A DNA stretch of 64,000 bases, from positions 1,144,903-1,208,902 of the forward strand of contig JAVSMP010000001.1 of the NCBI GenBank assembly GCA_032027145.1. The letters run 5' to 3'. Within the stretch, counting starts at the first letter, position 1; each line of letters begins with the position of its first letter. This document shows, piece after piece, positions 36,052 through 45,774 of the stretch. The notes beneath the pieces are model-generated. The model searched no databases. It was not told the DNA's origin and was given only the letters and a program-made list of their open reading frames with translations. Position numbers and translations under genes: made by a program. This DNA comes from Ignavibacterium sp. Lineage in GTDB: Bacteria > Bacteroidota > Ignavibacteria > Ignavibacteriales > Ignavibacteriaceae.

Positions 36052-38742
36052 TTACTTCATCAGGACCATCTTGCGTGTTGCTGTAAAATTGCCTGATTTA
36101 ATTGTGTATAAATATACTCCCGAAGTTAGAGCAGAAGCATTGAATTTAATTGTATGCTTTCCGGCTTCCATAAAATCATTAACAAGTGTTGCCACTTCTG
36201 ATCCGAGTATATTATAGATTTTTAATGTTACATTATCATATTTTGCAAGCGCAAAAGAAATTTCTGTTTCAGGATTAAATGGATTTGGGAAATTCTGTGA
36301 AAGAGAATATTCCTTAACAATACTAAAGTCAACCTCAACAGCATTAAATATTTTTACGCTTCCGTCAAAGTCAGTTTGTCTTAATCTGTAAAAAGATTTT
36401 CCTTCAACAGGATTCACATCAGTAAAGCTGTATGATGATCTCTCTGTTGTTGTTCCTTTTCCGGCAACAAATCCTATTTTTTGCCAGCCGGTATTATTAT
36501 TAACAGATCTTCTTTCAATATCAAAACCCAGATTATTTGTTTCGGATGCTGTAATCCAGTTTAATAGAACATCATTGCTTTGCGGGATAGCAGTAAACAA
36601 GCTTAGCTCTACAGGCACAATTCCGTAAATAAGAATTCCAATATCATCAACATACCATCCATCTCTGTTAATTGAACCATCTGACTTTAGTTGAAATTGC
36701 AGTTTAACCTGATTGGAATTATAATTAGATAGATCCATCATTTCATTTACCCAGGTAGATTGTGTTCCGCTATAGACTGGCTGACCAGATGGTTGGAATG
36801 AACCGCTGCCGGATTTTGTATAATTTCCGGAAAGCGGAAAGAATGTACTTCCATTATTTGAGGAAACTTTAACCTGTCCATAATCCCATCCGGATTCTAT
36901 ATCGTATTTTGTCCAGAAAGATAATTTTGGGTAGTTGTTTGCACTAAGATCAATTGAGTTTTTTAACGTCATGGTTACAGTTGCACTGTTTGCATAATTT
37001 CCACTCTTACTATCTGTAAAAGATGTTGGAGCGGAGTGATAAGAAAGTGTTGTTGCTTCCCATTTCGGACTAGAAGTTGGTGCACTTGTAATATCCCATA
37101 ATAATGCAGGATCATTTGTTGAATCAGCAAATGCTAAAACGGGTACACCTGTAATAAAACTTAATGTATCAATAAACATTGGTATTCCGGATGAATATAT
37201 TGTCAAAAACATCTTAACCTGAATATCAGCTTGAATAGTTTCTCCAATAGTAAAAGCAAAATTCTGATTATTGGTTACTGTTGTTCTTGCAGGAACATTT
37301 CCAATATTGATTGTACCTGTAAGTACAGTGATAAGCGGGTTATCTGAACTAAGTGACAAAGTAATATCAGATGCGTTGCTTAATCCTTTGTTTTTCAACT
37401 TCGGAATAATCAGTTCAACATTATCTCCCGGATTAAAATACTGTTGTGTAAAATGTGAATTAACCGGCTGAACAAAATCACCGGCAACATAAGCATAATA
37501 TATATTTGGCATTAAGTTCTCGATTGCTAACGGAAAAATTTCAGGTTGACTTGGCCAGAAACCTGTACTCCCAACTTCAGGAGTCATTGCAAATATTTTT
37601 CCGTGATTTAATACTGTATCACCATCATAGAAATAATCATCACTGTTACCGCGTGTAGGGTATCCAACTGTTTGCTGATCAGTTCCGTATTCGTAACCAT
37701 TATAAGCTGTCATATCGCGGGCAAATTCGCGAAAGGTTGCTGAATCAGGAGTTTCCATCACTAATGCACCATAAGGATAAATTAATAAATTGCTGTAAGT
37801 ATGATAATTAAGGGCATTTTTAATATATCGTGAAGCTAAAAATTCTTTAAGATTAGCTGTCTCCGGTTCAGAAAATGGAGCAGTTCCTCTGTATGTATCA
37901 CTTGATGGTGATGTGCTTGATCCTCCGTTTGGTGCATTCCAATAAGCATAAGGTCCAAAATTTCTGTTAAGATCTACACCATAACTTCCGCCGTTATTCT
38001 TTCTGTTTTTTCTCCACATTCCACCGCCGCCTGGATTTGTACTTCTGTTATATTCATATCCGTCGGGGTTTAATACAGGAATAAAATACATTTCTCTGTT
38101 ATTAACAAGGTATTGAATAGAAGGATTTGTACTATAATTTTCAAGCAGATAGTACATAAAATATATCATCTGCATCATACTTTGAGGTTCACGTGCATGT
38201 ATAAGTGCTGTATAAAGTATTTCAGCTTCATCTTCATCAATATCCGGATTATCAGATATCTTAACCATATACATTGGTCTGTTTTCAATTGTGCTGCCGA
38301 TTGAAGTTTTAGCAGTAATAAGGCTCGGATATTTTTGTCTCATACTATCAAGATGGGCAATAACTTCTGTAAGAGTGTAGAAACCACCCATCGAACCAAA
38401 TCCAAAACCTTCAACTCCATATCTTTCTTTACTATCTTTAATGAACGAAGCTTTTTCAGATTCAGTAAGTGAAGGAAGTTTTGAGTAATAATCGAACCAG
38501 TCATCTATTAATACTTCGTAGCTGAAACTTGTCATCTGAAGTTTATGAAAATCATCCTCACTTAGAAAAACAGTAATTGCATTATCTTTTGTAAGGTAAG
38601 GATGGTCGAATTGCAAACCAATATTCTGAAGTTCTGCAATATCCTGCAAGGTTTGAATTTTAATTTTAACTTCTTTATAGTTTTGCGGCAGAGCAACGGT
38701 AATCAATAAAAATGAGAACAGAAGAACCAGTTGATATTTCAT
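36052..38742 (-). CDS. Secreted M14 zinc carboxypeptidase with T9SS sorting domain
   Basis: An 896-residue secreted protein with signal peptide (QLVLLFSFLLITVALPQ). The peptidase M14 domain (about 115-420) has metal ligands in LIHAREPQSMMQ and NYHTYSNLL, and the catalytic Glu in TPEVGSTGFWP. The middle region has CARDB-like and jelly-roll parts ending in DGWYVDDIGI, then an FN3-like segment. The last 85 residues (SLSQNFPNPFNPETEISF to the end) form a Por secretion C-terminal domain, exporting the protein by the type IX system and often anchoring it to the surface. AAGG precedes the ATG. Confidence 0.92.
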   Translation of the reverse strand: MKYQLVLLFSFLLITVALPQNYKEVKIKIQTLQDIAELQNIGLQFDHPYLTKDNAITVFLSEDDFHKLQMTSFSYEVLIDDWFDYYSKLPSLTESEKASFIKDSKERYGVEGFGFGSMGGFYTLTEVIAHLDSMRQKYPSLITAKTSIGSTIENRPMYMVKISDNPDIDEDEAEILYTALIHAREPQSMMQMIYFMYYLLENYSTNPSIQYLVNNREMYFIPVLNPDGYEYNRSTNPGGGGMWRKNRKNNGGSYGVDLNRNFGPYAYWNAPNGGSSTSPSSDTYRGTAPFSEPETANLKEFLASRYIKNALNYHTYSNLLIYPYGALVMETPDSATFREFARDMTAYNGYEYGTDQQTVGYPTRGNSDDYFYDGDTVLNHGKIFAMTPEVGSTGFWPSQPEIFPLAIENLMPNIYYAYVAGDFVQPVNSHFTQQYFNPGDNVELIIPKLKNKGLSNASDITLSLSSDNPLITVLTGTINIGNVPARTTVTNNQNFAFTIGETIQADIQVKMFLTIYSSGIPMFIDTLSFITGVPVLAFADSTNDPALLWDITSAPTSSPKWEATTLSYHSAPTSFTDSKSGNYANSATVTMTLKNSIDLSANNYPKLSFWTKYDIESGWDYGQVKVSSNNGSTFFPLSGNYTKSGSGSFQPSGQPVYSGTQSTWVNEMMDLSNYNSNQVKLQFQLKSDGSINRDGWYVDDIGILIYGIVPVELSLFTAIPQSNDVLLNWITASETNNLGFDIERRSVNNNTGWQKIGFVAGKGTTTERSSYSFTDVNPVEGKSFYRLRQTDFDGSVKIFNAVEVDFSIVKEYSLSQNFPNPFNPETEISFALAKYDNVTLKIYNILGSEVATLVNDFMEAGKHTIKFNASALTSGVYLYTIKSGNFTATRKMVLMK

Positions 38743-38885
38743 TTTGCACCTTTGAAGAAAATGATTTATTAGTAATTCTAAATTACAAGATATTTTTTTA
38801 ATACTTTATATCTTTGTTAGAACATTTTTTTAAGTGATGATACTTAAAACCGCTATTTTTATAATTGTAAATTAAGGAGTTAATT

Positions 38886-39236
38886 ATGAGTAAGATAACC
38901 GTTTATGAAAAGCCAACCTGTACTACTTGCAGAAGAGTAGCAAAAGCTTTTTCGGAACAAGGTATAGATTTTCAGAAAGTGAATTATTACATCAAACCAT
39001 TCAGTAAACCGTTGTTAAAATCTTTACTGAAAAAGATGAATATGAAGCCTTTGGAATTACTTAGAACTAAAGATGAATCATATAAGAAATTGAAGAATAC
39101 AATTGAAAAACTTTCTGATGATGAAGTTCTAAATCTTATGATAGAAAATCCTGACTTGATTCAAAGACCGATTGTTGAAAAAGGTGATAGGGCAATTCTT
39201 GCCAGACCGCCTGAAAGAATAAAAGAGCTTCTCTGA
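38886..39236 (+). CDS. ArsC/Spx family thioredoxin-fold protein
   Basis: A 116-residue protein with the ArsC/Spx fold. It begins ITVYEKPTCTTCRRVAKAF, with two cysteines in the CxxC position, and keeps LLRTKDESY and the C-terminal LIQRPIVEKGDRAILARPPE. The arginines seen in glutaredoxin-linked arsenate reductases are largely conserved. Whether it reduces arsenate is not proven, since many relatives act as Spx-like or generic disulfide proteins. A strong AAGGAG site precedes the ATG. Confidence 0.85.
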   Translation: MSKITVYEKPTCTTCRRVAKAFSEQGIDFQKVNYYIKPFSKPLLKSLLKKMNMKPLELLRTKDESYKKLKNTIEKLSDDEVLNLMIENPDLIQRPIVEKGDRAILARPPERIKELL

Positions 39237-39245
39237 ATAGTGAAT

Positions 39246-40112
39246 TTATTCCTTTTCTTTAAGTAAGATCTCTTTGGATTTATTTAATTCAGTAAGCCAA
39301 TCATCAGAAGGTTTGGGATATTCCAGTTTTAATTTTTCCAGAGTTTCAACAATTATTTCGCTTACAACTAATCGGGTAAACCACTTCTTATCAGCCGGAA
39401 TTACATACCAGGGCGCAAAGTTCTTACTCGTGGCATTTATTGCATCCTCATAGGCTTTATGGTATTCGTTCCAAAACTTTCTTTCATTGATATCATCAGC
39501 AGAAAATTTCCAGTGCTTAGCCGGATCTTCAATTCTTTTTAGAAATCTTTTCTTTTGTTCGTCTTTAGAAACATTCAAAAAGAATTTTAGTACAATAGTT
39601 CCGTTTTCATGAAGATACTTCTCAAAATCATTTATTTGTTCATATCTTCTTTGCCAGATTTTATCATCCACAAGTTCAGACGGAATCTGTTGATTCTTTA
39701 GCAGATTATGAACCTTAACCACTAATACTTCTTCATAGTGTGATCTGTTAAAAATTCCGATTCTGCCTCTTTCAGGAAGTGCTTTATTAATTCTCCATAA
39801 ATAACCGTGGTCCAGTTCTTCTTTAGATGGCTGTTTAAAAGAATAAACTTGTGTCCCTTGTGGATTAAGACCGCTCATTACGTGTTTTATCGTACTATCT
39901 TTTCCTGCAGCATCCATTGCTTGAAAAATAAGCAGCAACGAATACTTGTTTGAAGCATAAAGTTTATCCTGAAGTTTAGTCATTTTATCAATATTTTTCT
40001 TTAACAGTCCTTTTGCATCGTCTTTGGATTTAATACCAGAGGTGTCATTTGTGGGATAAGCAGAAAGTATAAAATTACTATTTGCTTTTATAAGATAATC
40101 TGATGTTTTCAT
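39246..40112 (-). CDS. ppk2: Polyphosphate kinase 2 family (polyphosphate:nucleotide phosphotransferase)
   Basis: A 288-residue cytoplasmic enzyme of the PPK2 family. It transfers phosphate from polyphosphate to nucleotides. Walker A is FQAMDAAGKDSTIKHV around residue 68, and the Walker B-like FNRSHYEEVLV follows near residue 120. The single-domain length and the GLNPQGTQVYSFKQP segment fit the form that phosphorylates AMP or ADP. The exact nucleotide preference cannot be read. It is convergent with the ArsC-like gene, with only 9 bp between stops. Confidence 0.9.
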   Translation of the reverse strand: MKTSDYLIKANSNFILSAYPTNDTSGIKSKDDAKGLLKKNIDKMTKLQDKLYASNKYSLLLIFQAMDAAGKDSTIKHVMSGLNPQGTQVYSFKQPSKEELDHGYLWRINKALPERGRIGIFNRSHYEEVLVVKVHNLLKNQQIPSELVDDKIWQRRYEQINDFEKYLHENGTIVLKFFLNVSKDEQKKRFLKRIEDPAKHWKFSADDINERKFWNEYHKAYEDAINATSKNFAPWYVIPADKKWFTRLVVSEIIVETLEKLKLEYPKPSDDWLTELNKSKEILLKEKE

Positions 40113-40434
40113 TGTTTGTCCATTTTTATTAAAACTAACAAAATCTCAAAATTCTTTTACAAATTAAAAAAATTTAGCCTTAAGACTAAACAAACTTTGG
40201 TTTTATCCGATAATAGTAAGAATGATTTTTAGGGACTCAAACTAGTGCTGTTTGATAATGAGACGTTAAATATTTTTTACTATCGCAATAATTACACGCT
40301 AAAAATGACTGAAAAGTAAAAAAAAGGTGATAAAGATATGTTTTCAATCATTCAATATTAAAAAGATACTTGGCATAAGTGTTGTCAAAAATATATGGTT
40401 TTGTTAGCAAAATATTTAATTCCAATACATAGAA
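40113..40434. other. 322-bp divergent intergenic region, no gene seen
   Basis: The gap lies between the starts of ppk2 (minus) and a TPR gene (plus), so it must hold both promoters. It is AT-rich, with no strong hairpin, operator repeat or small coding frame that I can support. Confidence 0.5.
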
Positions 40435-41664
40435 GTGACAGATAAAATTAATAAAAGTATATCAGAAATATTACCTGATTTTTTCAGCAAAAAACAGGTT
40501 GATGAGTTCGTTTACATCTTCAAAGCTTCATTAGAAAGTAAATCAGATACAGAGATATTTCAGCAGGAAAATTCACTTGATTTAAAAATTGAATCAGGAC
40601 TAAGCTACAGATCGCAAATTGATCTATTGGTTACTTTTGCTGAAAATAAACTTGAGCGGGAAAAATTCCTTTCTTTACTTCTTTATTTAGCCCAGGCTTC
40701 AATTACTAATGGAGAGTTTTCGGCAGCAATAGATGTAAATGAAAAGATTATTAACCTTACCAAAGAAGACCGCAACATGACAAATCTTGCTGCAAATGCT
40801 CATCTTTTAATTGGTGAAATTTACAGCAGACAAGCAAGCTGGCAGAATTGTCTTGAAGCAATCAACATAGCAATCGGATTGTTCTCTTCAATAAATGATA
40901 TTAAAGGCATTGCAAAGTGTGAGAATTTACTTGGAACTGTTTATGGCGATCTTGGTGATATTCAGAAAGCTGTTGAGAACTTTGAATCGGCACTTGAAAA
41001 ATCAAATGACGAATTAAACTATACCCAAAAGGGAAAAATCGAAATTAATCTCGGTATTGTTAAAAGCATTAAAGGGCTTTTTGATGAAGCACTTGCCTAT
41101 TTTAAAAGAGCACTTATTAATTACGAAAAAGTAAATGATAAAAAGCGGGTCGCTGAAATTCATCAGAATATTGGTATGGTATATTTTAAAAAAGGCGAAT
41201 ATAAACTCGCTCTTAATGAATTTGATGAAAGTCTTGCTCTCGGAATTGAAACAAACTATCAACAGCAGATTGGGATTGTATATCTTAGCAAAGCTTCAGT
41301 TTATTCAAGTTTAAATGATTATTCGCTTGCAAATGCTTTTGCCGATAAATCACTTGAAGTATCACATAAGCTAAATGATAAGCTTACAATTGCAGATGTT
41401 TATAAAATAAAGGGGATAATTCAGAAGAATGTTTCTAACTTTTTGCTCGCAGAAAATTATTTGTTAACCAGTATGCGATTGAATGATGAAGCAAGCAATC
41501 AGTTAAATCTTGCAGAAACATATCAGGAGTTAGGACTATTGTATAAACAGATGGATAAAGTTGAAGAAAGTAAGAAGTATTTAAATCTTGCAATGAAGTA
41601 TTTTAAAGAAATCAATTCAGAAACAGATATAGCATCTATCCAAAAATTACTTGGTGATTTTTAA
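40435..41664 (+). CDS. TPR-repeat protein
   Basis: A 409-residue soluble protein whose residues about 85-405 form about eight tetratricopeptide repeats. Examples are AKCENLLGTVYGDLGDIQKA and AEIHQNIGMVYFKKGEYKLA. No signal peptide, kinase or enzyme domain is present. The start codon is GTG. The TPR array suggests a protein-binding role, possibly as a partner of one of the TPR-linked signalling systems, but no neighbour confirms this. A bidirectional terminator follows. Confidence 0.8.
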   Translation: MTDKINKSISEILPDFFSKKQVDEFVYIFKASLESKSDTEIFQQENSLDLKIESGLSYRSQIDLLVTFAENKLEREKFLSLLLYLAQASITNGEFSAAIDVNEKIINLTKEDRNMTNLAANAHLLIGEIYSRQASWQNCLEAINIAIGLFSSINDIKGIAKCENLLGTVYGDLGDIQKAVENFESALEKSNDELNYTQKGKIEINLGIVKSIKGLFDEALAYFKRALINYEKVNDKKRVAEIHQNIGMVYFKKGEYKLALNEFDESLALGIETNYQQQIGIVYLSKASVYSSLNDYSLANAFADKSLEVSHKLNDKLTIADVYKIKGIIQKNVSNFLLAENYLLTSMRLNDEASNQLNLAETYQELGLLYKQMDKVEESKKYLNLAMKYFKEINSETDIASIQKLLGDF

Positions 41665-41666
41665 AA

Positions 41667-41705
41667 AATAATGCCTGCAATAAAACAGGCATTATTATTT
41701 AATAA
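41667..41705. terminator. Bidirectional terminator between TPR gene and Yip1 gene
   Basis: AATAATGCCTG (41667-41677) pairs perfectly with CAGGCATTATT (41686-41696) around an 8-base loop. It is followed by ATTTAATAAAA on the plus strand and by TTTTTTAAAAA on the minus strand. It sits between two convergent genes and can serve both. Confidence 0.75.
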
Positions 41706-41713
41706 AATTATTA

Positions 41714-42328
41714 TCACTTACCGAAATCAAATCCCTTTAAACTTTCAAGACTTCCGAAACTTGGCAATGCAATTGCAGCAACTACCAGACCTATAACAAA
41801 ATAAACTATTATCGCAATGATTATAACAACTATAAGATAACCTACAAGTTTATCCTGTGGTGTTTCTTTAACTATCTTTAATCCTAAGTACATCAGGTAA
41901 AGAGAGTACAAACCTAAAATCCCAAGAATTCCTAAAAATGGAATAATATTGAAAATTCCGGCTATCCAAAATGCAGTGTAGGAATATACGGCTACCTTTA
42001 ATGATGCATCCATATTTTTTGTAGAACCGAAGGATGGTGCAAGAGCATCAATGATAAAGGCAATTAGATAAACCCCCGCAAGATTAAGAACATAATATAA
42101 AACTGCATAGATCAATCCGCTTGTAACCGGAATTTTAAATGATCCAAATGGACCCAAAGATACTCCGATTAATGATTGTCCGATAAAAGTTGCAACAACA
42201 GGAATCAGTGCAAGTATCAGCGCATACTTTGTAAAAAGATCAGAAGTTGTAGTTTGTTCATTCTTTATTACTTCCCATTCAGTTTTTGGTGTAATAAGAA
42301 TATTTTTAGCACGTTCAACAAGATTCAT
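41714..42328 (-). CDS. Yip1-family membrane protein
   Basis: A 204-residue membrane protein with about five hydrophobic helices. It begins VERAKNILITPKTEWEVIKNEQ, the usual start of bacterial Yip1/DUF1282 proteins. The helices (LILALIPVVATFIGQSLIG and others) fill the rest. Its function is unclear. AGGAG upstream fixes the ATG at 42328. A 210-residue lipoprotein gene lies on the same strand just upstream, so an operon is possible. Confidence 0.8.
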   Translation of the reverse strand: MNLVERAKNILITPKTEWEVIKNEQTTTSDLFTKYALILALIPVVATFIGQSLIGVSLGPFGSFKIPVTSGLIYAVLYYVLNLAGVYLIAFIIDALAPSFGSTKNMDASLKVAVYSYTAFWIAGIFNIIPFLGILGILGLYSLYLMYLGLKIVKETPQDKLVGYLIVVIIIAIIVYFVIGLVVAAIALPSFGSLESLKGFDFGK

Positions 42329-42379
42329 ATTTGTACTCCTATAATTATTTGTTTAATGCGTACCAGTGACTAATAATAA

Positions 42380-43012
42380 TTACTGTTCGACTCCAAAATC
42401 TTTCCAGCTTTCAAGTTTACCAAAATCAATCATCTCTGCAGCAGCTTTAATTTCATTCATACTAACATTATTTCCATTTGCCTCCACTACAAATCTTTTA
42501 GCTACCAGAATATTTAACTCTCCATACTGACTCTGTTTATCGTATTTTTCGTAAGCTTTGTTTCCTTTGAAGGTTGTTGTTTTTTCATAACCAGTTTCAT
42601 TTTCTTTATCAATATCAACCATATACCAGCCATACGCAGCCAAACCTGATAAGCCTGAAATGTTTCCTAAATCTGTAATCTTAAGATCAATTGACTTATT
42701 ACCTTCTTCGTCAGAATAATCTGCATTTGCAGTTGAGATATTCATTCCCATTGTTCCAACTTTTTCGCCTTCAATATTGGTTCTCTTTAGATTTGCAATA
42801 GCTTCTGGTAATAATGCCTTTAACTCTCTAAAGTCCACAGGATTAACTTTTTTACCTTCTGTAAATCCTTCTGACACATCTTTCATTTTATCGGTAAACT
42901 CTTCAAGATCCTTGGATTTATTAGCAATTTCGTCTATCGGAGATTCTTTCTTTTCACCGCAGCTAAAAAAAAGTGATGTAAAGAAAATGAGCAAATAAAT
43001 ATTCTTTTTCAT
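42380..43012 (-). CDS. Hypothetical lipoprotein
   Basis: A 210-residue predicted lipoprotein. It starts MKKNIYLLIFFTSLFFSCGEKK with a lipobox Cys, followed by a charged linker and a mixed alpha-beta domain (VDFRELKALLPEAIANLKRT). I recognise no family. The AGGAG site before 43012 makes that ATG the start, in place of an in-frame one at 43054. It is 51 bp before the Yip1 gene. Confidence 0.7.
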   Translation of the reverse strand: MKKNIYLLIFFTSLFFSCGEKKESPIDEIANKSKDLEEFTDKMKDVSEGFTEGKKVNPVDFRELKALLPEAIANLKRTNIEGEKVGTMGMNISTANADYSDEEGNKSIDLKITDLGNISGLSGLAAYGWYMVDIDKENETGYEKTTTFKGNKAYEKYDKQSQYGELNILVAKRFVVEANGNNVSMNEIKAAAEMIDFGKLESWKDFGVEQ

Positions 43013-43236
43013 GATTACTCCTGTTAAATAATTAAATACTGTTTCAAAATTCATCAGACAAACCCATTGTTTGATTGGTATGGAAAACTAAGAAAAATAC
43101 TTCATCATCACAATAAGATTATTTGTTTTAAATTGTTTAACAAGCAACAATTAACATTTTTAAAATGTAATCATTTAGTTATTTGTTGTTAAATTAAAGT
43201 TATTAAAAAAATATTTAATTTTCTTAAAGGATTTGT

Positions 43237-43449
43237 ATGATAAGTAAAGAACTACTTAATATTTTATGTTGTCCGGAAACAAAAGCAGAGCTTATACTTG
43301 ATAATAACACTTTAGTTTCTGTTGATAAAAACACCAGAAGAAGATACCGGATAGAAGACGATATCCCGATAATGCTGATTGATGAATCAGAGCAGCTTAG
43401 TTTAGAAGAATGGACTAAGATTATGAAAAAATATGGAAAAGAAACATAA
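43237..43449 (+). CDS. Trm112-like (UPF0434) small protein
   Basis: A 70-residue protein with the Trm112 pattern KELLNILCCPETKAEL at the start and RYRIEDDIPIMLIDES later. Trm112-type proteins are small zinc-binding activators of methyltransferases. Here the usual CPxC is reduced to CCPETK, so zinc binding may be altered. AAAGG lies upstream of the ATG. A methyltransferase-like gene follows 88 bp downstream, which is suggestive but unproven. Confidence 0.75.
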   Translation: MISKELLNILCCPETKAELILDNNTLVSVDKNTRRRYRIEDDIPIMLIDESEQLSLEEWTKIMKKYGKET

Positions 43450-43537
43450 TCTTTAATCAGCAAGTCTTTAATAGAAATTAAAACTTTAAAAGAAATTTTT
43501 TTTTATCTGAACAGCTGAAAAATTAATTTATCTATAT

Positions 43538-44116
43538 ATGGATCCAATAAATATTATAATTGGTTTAAACATCATTGCTACTTTTAGTGCAAATATCGGA
43601 GCTGCAAAACAGGGTGTTAAAGAGAAGGTGGGTGTTTTTAAAGATAAACCCAATACTTATCTTCAGACATTACCGCTTTTATTATCAACGATAACCCTTG
43701 TTGTTCTAATTATTAGTCTATTTCAAGTCGGAACTTTGGAATACAAACAGGAAAACCAAATAACAAGAATATCAGGATTGGTTTTTTACCTGTTCTTTTC
43801 CTGGGTGCAAATATGGTCTGTTAAAGTGCTGGGTGAAAATTATTCACAGGATATTGCTATCAAAAAAGACCACAAATTAATTACTAATGGTCCATTTAAA
43901 ATTGTAAGACATCCTCAATATCTGTCTCAGTTTTTAATGGATATCGGAGCTGCAGTTGCTACATTAAGTTTTATACTTGCACCGATTGCACTGATTCAGA
44001 TCCCATTTTTATTTATGCGTGCGTCATTAGAAGATAAACTTCTTGAAAAGCATTTTGGTGAAAGTTTTAAGTATTTTAAAAAGAAGACAGGACAGATTTT
44101 TCCTTTTATCAGATAA
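43538..44116 (+). CDS. Isoprenylcysteine carboxyl methyltransferase-like membrane protein
   Basis: A 192-residue membrane protein with about four helices. The motif LITNGPFKIVRHPQYLSQFL followed by a C-terminal EKHFGESFKYFKKKTG is the S-adenosylmethionine-binding signature of the ICMT/PEMT methyltransferase group. The substrate is not known, and bacteria do not usually carry prenylated proteins. The stop overlaps the following amidase ATG by one base (TAATG), so the two are translated in series. Confidence 0.8.
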   Translation: MDPINIIIGLNIIATFSANIGAAKQGVKEKVGVFKDKPNTYLQTLPLLLSTITLVVLIISLFQVGTLEYKQENQITRISGLVFYLFFSWVQIWSVKVLGENYSQDIAIKKDHKLITNGPFKIVRHPQYLSQFLMDIGAAVATLSFILAPIALIQIPFLFMRASLEDKLLEKHFGESFKYFKKKTGQIFPFIR

Positions 44117-45654
44117 TGTTTGTGATGAAATATTTTCTATTCATTTTAATAATAATATTCTCTTACTTATCCTATGGGCAGGATGGTAATAATGTTTTAA
44201 TTGTTACAAAAGATGGAATGAAAAATATTCCCGCTTATATAAGAGAAGGAACTGTTTATTTTTCTCTTAAAGATTTTGCGGATGCGCTAGCTATCAATTA
44301 CTACTATAATGAAGATGTACAAAAAATCGAATTGAAATTTGATGGATATTCTTTAAAGGCTTCTGCAAAAAATCCATTCTTTGTATTAACGGAAAGAAAT
44401 ACAACTACACAAACCGTATTTCAGCTTCCAACATCAACATACCGTATAAATAATAAAGTATTTGTTCCGCTTAAATATAGTTTAAGTTCTTTATCGCTTG
44501 CTTACGGAAAAGATTTATCGTTTGAAGCTCCAAATAAAATTCTTATCGGTAAAGTAAAGGAAGAGATAACATCTACAGAAACAAAAGGCAATTTTAATAT
44601 TACCGGAATTGTGCTGAATGAAAAAGCAAATGGAACTTTAATCAGAGTTAAATCCAATAAAAGAATTCCCTCTTATCATAGTGCCTTTAAAAATAATGTT
44701 CTTACGTTAATATTCAGAAAGGTTAATGTAGATGCAGCAGGAGTTAAGTTTATAGGTGAAGAAGGAGTAGTTAAGAAAATAGATGCAAAAAATGTTGGGA
44801 GTGATGCGGTTTTTGAAATAACAGTCAGTAAAGAATATACAACCAACGAAGTTATTAATATTGAAAACAGCAATGATCTTCAGATAACGATTCATAATAA
44901 GTTGTTTAAGAAAAATGAAACAGCTAACAGATTAAAAGATAAGTGGGAATTTGATGTAATTGTTATTGATGCGGGACACGGCGGTAAAGATGCTGGTGCA
45001 ATCGGTGTAAATGGTGTAAAAGAAAAAGATATAAATCTTTCAATTGCTCTTAAACTCGGGAAGCTGATTGAGAAAAACATGAAAGATGTAAAAGTTATTT
45101 ATACAAGAAAGACAGATACTTTTGTTGATCTTTACAAGCGTGGTAAAATTGCAAATGAAAATAATGGAAAACTTTTTATCTCAATTCATTGTAATTCAAC
45201 TCCTAAAAAACCAACTGACGCAAATGGATTTGAAGTTTATCTGCTTCGCCCCGGCAGAACAAAGGAAGCTATTGCAATAGCTGAGTTTGAGAACAGTGTT
45301 ATCCAGTATGAGGAAAACCCCAACCGATATGAAAAACTAACTGACGAAAATTTTATTCTCGTTAGTATGGCACATTCATCTTATATGAAATACTCAGAAA
45401 AATTTGCGGAGTATCTGCATAAAGAATTTGACAAGCACCCAAGCTTAAATTCACGAGGTGTAAAACAAGCAGGTTTTTATGTTTTGGTTGGTGCTTCAAT
45501 GCCAAGTGTACTTATTGAAAGCGGATTCCTTTCCAACTCAAACGATGCAAAACATTTGAGTACTGATTCCGGACAGCAAAGATTTGCTGAATATGTCTTT
45601 AGCGGGATTAAAAAATACCGCGAGAGTTATGAGCTTGAAATGCAGAGTGAATAA
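44116..45654 (+). CDS. N-acetylmuramoyl-L-alanine amidase (Amidase_3, AmiC-like)
   Basis: A 512-residue exported cell-wall amidase that splits the amide bond between muramic acid and L-Ala in peptidoglycan. A signal peptide is followed by a copper-amine-oxidase-like repeat (YFSLKDFADALAINYYYN) and an AMIN-like region (about 155-270). The Amidase_3 domain has IVIDAGHGGKDAGA, ISIHCNSTPKK and the catalytic Glu in LIESGFLSNSND. It likely acts in the periplasm during cell separation. The start at 44116 overlaps the preceding gene, and ATG 44125 is also possible. Confidence 0.93.
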   Translation: MFVMKYFLFILIIIFSYLSYGQDGNNVLIVTKDGMKNIPAYIREGTVYFSLKDFADALAINYYYNEDVQKIELKFDGYSLKASAKNPFFVLTERNTTTQTVFQLPTSTYRINNKVFVPLKYSLSSLSLAYGKDLSFEAPNKILIGKVKEEITSTETKGNFNITGIVLNEKANGTLIRVKSNKRIPSYHSAFKNNVLTLIFRKVNVDAAGVKFIGEEGVVKKIDAKNVGSDAVFEITVSKEYTTNEVINIENSNDLQITIHNKLFKKNETANRLKDKWEFDVIVIDAGHGGKDAGAIGVNGVKEKDINLSIALKLGKLIEKNMKDVKVIYTRKTDTFVDLYKRGKIANENNGKLFISIHCNSTPKKPTDANGFEVYLLRPGRTKEAIAIAEFENSVIQYEENPNRYEKLTDENFILVSMAHSSYMKYSEKFAEYLHKEFDKHPSLNSRGVKQAGFYVLVGASMPSVLIESGFLSNSNDAKHLSTDSGQQRFAEYVFSGIKKYRESYELEMQSE

Positions 45655-45774
45655 AAAGACTCGATTTAATAATTTTATTATAGTCTATTTATTTAATGTA
45701 ATTGAATTTTATCTCTGTTTAATACTCATTATATTATTTCGGAATTGTACAACAAATATTGATGGAAAATTTTC

